Assembly: GCA_026120185.1 (NCBI GenBank) | Contig: JANUWF010001281.1 | Span: 1,182,501-1,246,500 of the forward strand | From: Voacanga thouarsii | Lineage: Eukaryota; Streptophyta; Magnoliopsida; Gentianales; Apocynaceae | Direction of reading: 5' to 3' | DNA length: 64,000 bases | Part shown: in pieces, positions 58,468 to 64,000 of the stretch | Position numbering within the stretch: the stretch's first letter is position 1 | Layout: the number at the start of each line of letters is the position of its first letter | Notes under the pieces: generated by a model | What the model was told of the DNA's origin: nothing | Databases searched by the model: none | What the model saw: the letters and a program-made list of their open reading frames with translations, nothing else | Program-made: the position numbers and the translations under genes

Positions 58468-59500
58468 GAACTCAAACATTCTGATGTATGTGGCCCAATA
58501 TCAATACAAGCAAGAGGGGGTTATAATTATTTCATAACCTTTATCGATGATTTATCACGATATGGGTATTTGTATTTGATGAAATACAAATCTGGGGCCT
58601 TTGAAAGGTTCAAAGACTTCAAGAATGAAATAGAGAAACAACTTGGCAAAAGTATTAAGACTCTAAGATCTGATCGAGGAGGAGAATACTTGAGCCAAGA
58701 GTTTCTGAGTTATCTTAGAGATAATGGGATATTATCTCAATGGACTCTGCCACATACACCTCAACATAACGGAGAAGGAATCGAACCCTTCTAGACATAG
58801 TACGGACCATGATGGCTTCTGCAGACCTACCAAAATCGTTTTGGGGGTATGCAATAGAAACTTCTGTTTATATACTAAATAGAGTTCCGACAAAATCATT
58901 TGATACTACCCCATTTGAGATGTTCTTTGGTAAGAGACCAAAGTTATCTCACTTGTGAGTATGGGGTTATCCTGTCTTTGTCAAAAAGCTACAGTCAGAT
59001 AAACTTGAAAGTAAGTCTGACAAGTGTTTGTTTATGGGATATCCAAAAGAATCTTTCAGATATTACTTCTATCTACCCTCCAAAAATAAATTATTTGTTT
59101 CGAAGCATGCCGTCTTCTTAGAGAAGGAGCACATGCTCAAAGGGAATAGTGGGAGTAAGATTGAACTTAGTGAAATTCATGTAGATCAAACAAACGAGGA
59201 TCAACCGTCTAACCCCACATCTATTGAGAGAATAGATGAACCTTCTAATACACAAGAACCTCGTAGATCTAGTAAGATACGTGTGGCACTTGAGAGATAT
59301 GGATTTCTCATTAGTGACCACAATGACGTATTGCTCATAGAAGAAGATGAGCTACTACCTACAAGAATGTTTTGAATAGTTCAGAATCTGGTAAATGGCT
59401 TGAGGCCATGAAGTCAGAAATGGATTCTATGTACGATAACCAAGTATGGACTTTGGTTGATCCACCAAAAGGAATTAAACCTATTAGGTGCAAGTAGATT
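58468..59500 (+). pseudogene. Copia integrase (catalytic core and tail)
   Basis: Starts mid-domain: LKHSDVCGPISIQARGGYNY with the first catalytic Asp, FITFIDDLSRYGYLYLMKYK, then LRSDRGGEYLSQEF with the second Asp. The expected catalytic Glu region reads HTPQHNGEGIEPF with a frameshift at about 58775 where the family has NGVSERRN, so the Glu is disturbed. The downstream tail reads DLPKSFWGYAIETSVYILNR, FEMFFGKRPKLSHL (then a stop) and DKCLFMGYPKESFRYYF. The zinc-binding N-terminus is missing. Confidence 0.9.
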
Positions 59501-60922
59501 TTCAAGAAGAAAACGGACATGAATGGTAACTTAGTTACCTATAAAGCACGACTAGTGGCGAAGGGTTATCGTCAACAACATGGTATTGACTATAATGAGA
59601 CATTCTCGTCAGTAGCCATGTTAAAATCCATCAGGATACTCATAGCCATTGCTGCTCATTATGATTATGAGATTTGGCAAATAGATGTGAAAATAGCTTT
59701 CCTAAATGGAAATCTGACTGAGGAAGTGTATATGACACAACCTGAGGGTTTCACATCCAGTGATGGCACAAAGGTGTGCAAGCTACAAAGATCTATTTAT
59801 AGACTTAAGTAAGCTTCTAGGAGTTGGAATATCCGTTTTGATGAAACAATCAAAGAGTTTGGTTTCATTCAAAATATGGATGAGCCTTGTGTATACAAGA
59901 AGGTTAGTGGGAGTGCAATCGTTTTCTTACTGCTTTATGTATATGACATATTGCTAATAGAAAACGATATACCTGTCTTGCAAATGGTTAAAATTTGGTT
60001 GTCCAAATAATTCTCCATGAAAGATCTTGGAGAAGCAACCTATATTCTTGGAATAAGGATCTATAGAGATAGATCCAAAAGGTTGCTTAGTCTTTCACAG
60101 TCTACATACATAGATAAAGTGCTAAAGAGGTTTAGCATGGATCAATCCAAAAAGGGATTCTTACCCATGTCACATGGTGTAAGCCTTTCAAAGTCGATGT
60201 CTCCCATGACACAAGTTGAAAGGGATCACATAAGTAAGATTCCATATGCCTCGGTAGTTGGATCTATCATATATGCTATGATATGTACTAGGCCCGATGT
60301 ATCTTATGCTCTCAATTTGACGAGCAGATACCAATCCAACTCTGGTGAAGGTCATTAGGCGGCTGTAAAGAACATCCTTAAGTACTTACAAAGGACTAAG
60401 GATATGTTCTTAGTATCTGGAGAAGGTGATTTGAAAATAAACGGGTATACTGATGCTAGTTTTCAATCTGACAAAGATGATTTCAAATTACAAACCGGCT
60501 ACATGTTTACGTTTTGCGGAGGGGCAATAAGTTGGAAAAGTTCCAAATAAGAGACTATTGCCGACTCTACGAAAGAAGCTGAGTACATAGCTACTTCTGA
60601 AGCAGCTAAGGAGGCTGTTTGGATCAAAAAGTTCGTGATGGAATTAGGTGTGGTTCCTAGTGTTGTTGGTCCAATAACCTTGTATTATGACAACAACGGA
60701 GCCATTGCACAAGTAAAGGAGCCGCAGTCTCACCAACGATCCAAACACGTACTGCGACGCTATCATCTAATCCGGGAGATCATAGATAGGAATGATGTAA
60801 AGATAGAAAAAGTTCTCATGGATGAGAACATAGCTGACCCACTTAAGAAAGCACTATCCCAAAAGAAACATGATTGTCATGTTGAGTCATTCGGTATTAA
60901 ATACATGAATGATTGGCTCTAG
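59501..60922 (+). pseudogene. Copia reverse transcriptase and RNase H
   Basis: YKARLVAKGYRQQHGIDYNE, EIWQIDVKIAFLNGNLTEEV (catalytic Asp present) and VYMTQPEGF give the reverse transcriptase. The YVDD box at about 59935 reads YVYD, so one catalytic Asp is Tyr. Then MKDLGEATYILGIRIYRD and ARPDVSYA-like TRPDVSYALNL. RNase H follows with YTDASFQSDKDD, STKEAEYIA and LYYDNNGAIAQVKEPQSHQR, ending LMDENIADPLKKAL and a stop at 60920. Stops at about 59495, 59810, 60008, 60356 and 60548 show it is dead. Confidence 0.93.
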
Positions 60923-60936
60923 TGCAAGTTGGAGTT

Positions 60937-62657
60937 TGTTAGTGTTGTGCCCTAGAGGCAATCACGTGTACATTGTATATGACACATTTTATTTTAATAA
61001 AATGCATTATTTATCTTACAGTTTCTTTTTGTTTACTTTAAGTAATATAACTGTTCGATAAAGTCCCTAGTACAACACTGTGTTAAGGAGATCATGATAT
61101 GAGATTCCTACTACACTAGATGGTGTTAGTACTTAAATAGTCCCTAGTCATAGTATTAATGAGACAGGACATCATTAATGTGTTAAGACTAGCATGTGTT
61201 AGATTTCCTGATTTGATCAGGCGGTGGTTCTCATAACCGTGAGTATTGAGATACTCAAAGTTAACACATGAATACTTGTTAATGGAACAAGTTCATTGGA
61301 TGACCTAACTTTGAGATAATCAAATGGATAACTATTTAGTGCCAGTGATATAATCTCAATATAGCAAATGTGAAAGTATCCTTAGACTTGAGATCTCCAA
61401 GATACTTTGTTTACTGAGCTTTGTACTTTGATTCCAATCTCTGGAGCTCGATCGAAGGCCGCCTATGGGATGGATATTGGGTATATTATAAGGTAAACGA
61501 AAGTAGCTGAGAGGGTCAATAAAGAATTCATCACTCCTAATAGTAGGGGCGAATATCTCACGGCCACTTATAAAAATTACTACTCGGAAAGTTCTTGGCT
61601 AAGGCGATTGTATATTGGAAATAGTTCCAATTGATACACATCTAGAGTAGTGGGTTCCTGGTATAAGTACTATTGTATTCGGGCCAAAATTATTTCTGGA
61701 GGGAGTTGGCACTAATTTCGTACTCCAAACCGAATGAGATATTGTATGGTTAAAGGAGTTAATTGCACTAAAATTTGGTATTGAAGGGTTCATATCAAGC
61801 CACTTGACTTCCTGGACGCTTGGGTGGTCATGATGTGTTGCTAGATACCACTCATAATCTGGGAATATGGGTTTATTAATTGATGAATTATTAAACCAAT
61901 CATGATTAGAATTAATAGGATTAATTCTAATTAATTATGAATTATTAATCTCAAAGACGTTTGGATTAATTCATATTCGCTACCAATTGACTGGGAAACC
62001 TAATAGGTCACACACAATAGAGGATTATATACTCAAGATGTTATTCGATAACATTGTGGGGTTGATTGAGAGAAAGAAAAGTTATTGTGGATAAATTACA
62101 ATTAGTTATAATTTGTGGTACAAGTTGTAATTGTGAGAACTTTTGTTTCCAATTACAATTAGGGAATTCTAATAGGATTAGAATTCTCAGTTTTGGGATG
62201 GGAATTTCGTGTGATATATAGTAGCTAATAACACACGAAAAACCCTAGCCAATAGCTGAACAACACACAAAAAGGAAAAAACAGCCACGAATTTTTTTTT
62301 CTCTTCTTCTCTCTCGATTTGATCTTGAAGAAGAACCCTAGCCGCCACTTAGAATTTCTGCTTGCACAGAAAACTACATGCTTGAGTATTCCTCTGTGTT
62401 GATTACTATTAGAGATAATCACACGCTGTGATTATAGTGGGTAGACGTTCAACTCACGTGGAGGTTGATCACGAGGATTGCTAGATCGCGCCTCAACTTG
62501 AAGAAAAAAATTTTGTTCTTCGCACAATCACCCAAGGTAAAAGTTGTTACCTTTACTCTCTATATGTCTTGTTTTCCACACATAGACGGGTCCTGGGAAG
62601 GTATCTCATTTTATTTTCCACTGCACCGTATAGGATACAAACCTGAGATATCCAACA
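60937..62657 (+). repeat. 3' LTR of the Copia element
   Basis: 1,721 bp, TGTTAGTGTTGTGCC to ATCCAACA. The preceding polypurine tract is weak (AAGTTGGAGTT). Confidence 0.95.
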
Positions 62658-63463
62658 AAATACCCCTCTACACATCGCCTTTCATTTAGAAAGGAAGAAG
62701 TGTACTAACGCCTCTCTAATAGAAATCTATCATCCATAGACTTCTAGTCCAATGATTTATGACTTTTTAGAATATTTTTGCTTTCCAATGGAGCACCCTA
62801 AAGCAAATATCCAAGTTATGTTCCCTAGGACCCTAGATATTTTGATTATTTGGACAACCACAAATGGGCGATATAACATATAAGTTATCTTGTACAAGTC
62901 TATTTTAACTAACTAATTATATATACCTAACACACAAGTATATTGGTCATACAATATAACCTCAACTTTAGTACATCAAAGCATATACTTCCAGCTTCGT
63001 CAGACCATCAACTCATACTCAAGCTGTAAAATATAAGTTCACGTTATAGCAGTAGTAATCTATGTTTCTACCATACAGTACTTTTTAGAAACTACTACTA
63101 CAGGTCCAATTCTATGTATTCGAAATATGCTTGTGTTATGAAATGAGAAGACTACTCATTGGCTAAAGGTAAGCCATTCTACATTTAGAATTCATAACAC
63201 AATAACCTTCCCATAATGTAATTTCTATTCTCACCATTTGGTTAAGTACGATAATTTATGCGTTAAGTAACTCATGGTACATACCTTACTATGAAAAACC
63301 TCTATTTACATTAATTATTTACTTAAATATAATGGGTCTTTTCCAGCTAAATTATGCACAAAATTAATGAAGAATTTATAAACAATTTCTAAGAATAAAA
63401 CTTTTATTAATACAATTCAAAATTACATCAGAAACCTAGTCTAAGAGGGCATACATTCCAACA

Positions 63464-64000
63464 GGATAATGATGAAGGAAAAATAGGAGAGCTACAAGAT
63501 AAAGAACAAAACTCACTTGCAATACCATCAAGGGAAACAGAAAAGACAATCCTTTCACATGAGACAGTGGGAACTGAAAAGACTGAAAAGCATAATAATC
63601 CTTCCTCTGTGCCATATCCAGATCGTCTGAGAAAAAGAAAATATGAAAATCAATTTAAAAAGTTCTTGGAGTTATTCAAACAGCTACAAATCAATCTTCC
63701 ACTTGTTGAGGCCCTATCGCAGATGCTCAAGTATGCTAAGTTTTTTAAAGATATCTTGTCCAACTAAAGGAAGTTAGAAGAATTATCTACTATCACCTTG
63801 AATGAAGAATGTTTTGCCCCTCTCCAATATGAAGAAAAATTGCCACAGAAATTGAAGGATTCAGGAAGTTTTTTCATTCTTTTTGTAATAGGAAGTACCA
63901 CTTTTGGCACACCATTAGCAAATTTAGGAGCTAGTATCAACTTGCTACCTAACAGCACTTCTTGTAAATTGGGCTTAGGGGAACCAAAATCCACTAAGAT
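63464..64000 (+). pseudogene. Athila-like pol start: protease region
   Basis: Continues the element broken at 49140. It reads VPYPDRLRKRKYENQFKKFL, LFKQLQINLPLVEALSQML, KYAKFFKDILS, a stop at 63765, then EELSTITLNEECFAPLQ, LPQKLKDSGSFFILFVIG and LANLGASINLLP. These are the conserved steps of the Athila gag-pol junction and protease. The active site, normally DLGASINL, reads NLGASINL, so the catalytic Asp is lost. It runs off the right edge. Confidence 0.88.

Larger units (their letters stand above)
50273..62657 (+). mobile_element. Ty1/Copia element with a nested Athila-type fragment, TSD AAATA
   Basis: LTRs TGTTAGTGTTGTGCCCTAG..CAACA, Met primer site, gag, partial protease, integrase, reverse transcriptase and RNase H in Copia order. 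TSD AAATA at 50268-50272 and 62658-62662. Interrupted at about 54740-58467 by a truncated Athila-type copy, with loss of the protease-to-integrase junction. Confidence 0.95.
49141..63463 (-). mobile_element. Minus-strand solo LTR (about 1.93 kb) split by a Copia element
   Basis: On the plus strand it begins TGAAATATAAACGG at 49141 and ends CATACATTCCAACA at 63463. Read on the minus strand it starts TGTTGGAATGTATGCCC, a typical Copia LTR start. The two halves (49141-50272 and 62663-63463) are separated by the Copia element with TSD AAATA. No internal coding region or primer site is seen. Flanks AAGAT and GGATA do not match, so no TSD is visible. The Athila-like reading resumes on its far side. 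Confidence 0.65.

Overview
This 64-kb window is plant nuclear DNA. It is AT-rich and intergenic, and almost all of it is transposable elements nested inside one another. Plant origin is shown by tRNA-primed Ty3/Gypsy (chromovirus with chromodomain, Athila-like) and Ty1/Copia elements, CACTA DNA transposons with CACTACAAGAAA ends, and fragments of plant genes (WRKY group IIe, organellar-type HSP90, RWP-RK/RKD). I saw no intact host protein-coding gene and no rRNA or tRNA gene. The species cannot be read from the sequence.

Layout. (1) 1-2.3 kb: tandem ~430-450 bp units built on CCGTGGCAA/TTGCCACGG inverted motifs, plus microsatellites. (2) 2.47-3.41 kb: a non-autonomous CACTA element with 3-bp TSD CCA. 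It lies directly upstream of a WRKY IIe exon fragment, which is followed by a frameshifted HSP90 fragment. (3) 4.94-6.47 kb: a solo LTR with TSD TAGGG. (4) 7.0-8.64 kb, minus strand: an RKD-type RWP-RK pseudogene with an in-frame stop in the RWP-RK domain and an upstream exon-plus-intron amplified in four 272-275 bp tandem units. (5) 9.4-11.37 kb: a 5'-truncated Copia pol with its 3' LTR. (6) 13.1-46 kb: pieces of a minus-strand CACTA transposase of the Ptta/En/Spm kind, split by two Gypsy insertions. The first is an internally deleted 3.9-kb element (13479-17401, TSD TCATA). The second is a Tekay-like chromovirus (18101-41802) inserted in an (AT)n tract. The chromovirus itself carries a 4.3-kb solo LTR (21633-25935, TSD TGAGC) and a pol-less Athila-type derivative (28862-37679, TSD AGGAT). 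(7) 46.1 kb to the right edge: a second Athila-like element, whose LTR holds an array of hairpins. It is interrupted by a minus-strand solo LTR (49141-63463), which is interrupted by a Copia element (50273-62657, TSD AAATA), which in turn holds a truncated minus-strand copy of the Athila-type derivative (about 54740-58467).

The insertion order follows from the nesting. The coding regions are decayed. Many in-frame stops are TGA/TAG/TAA where the family has Trp, Gln or Arg, as expected from C-to-T change of methylated cytosines.

The most unusual observations are: pol-III-like A/B boxes at nearly the same offset in the long LTRs of two families, and also inside the CACTA element; arrays of evenly spaced hairpins in the CACTA element and in one Athila-like LTR; a GCCGGCGCCGG-type motif shared by Athila-type LTRs and a Copia leader; an extra acidic ORF upstream of gag in the chromovirus; and the exon amplification in the RKD pseudogene. 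All comparisons were made by eye. No alignment or database search was run.
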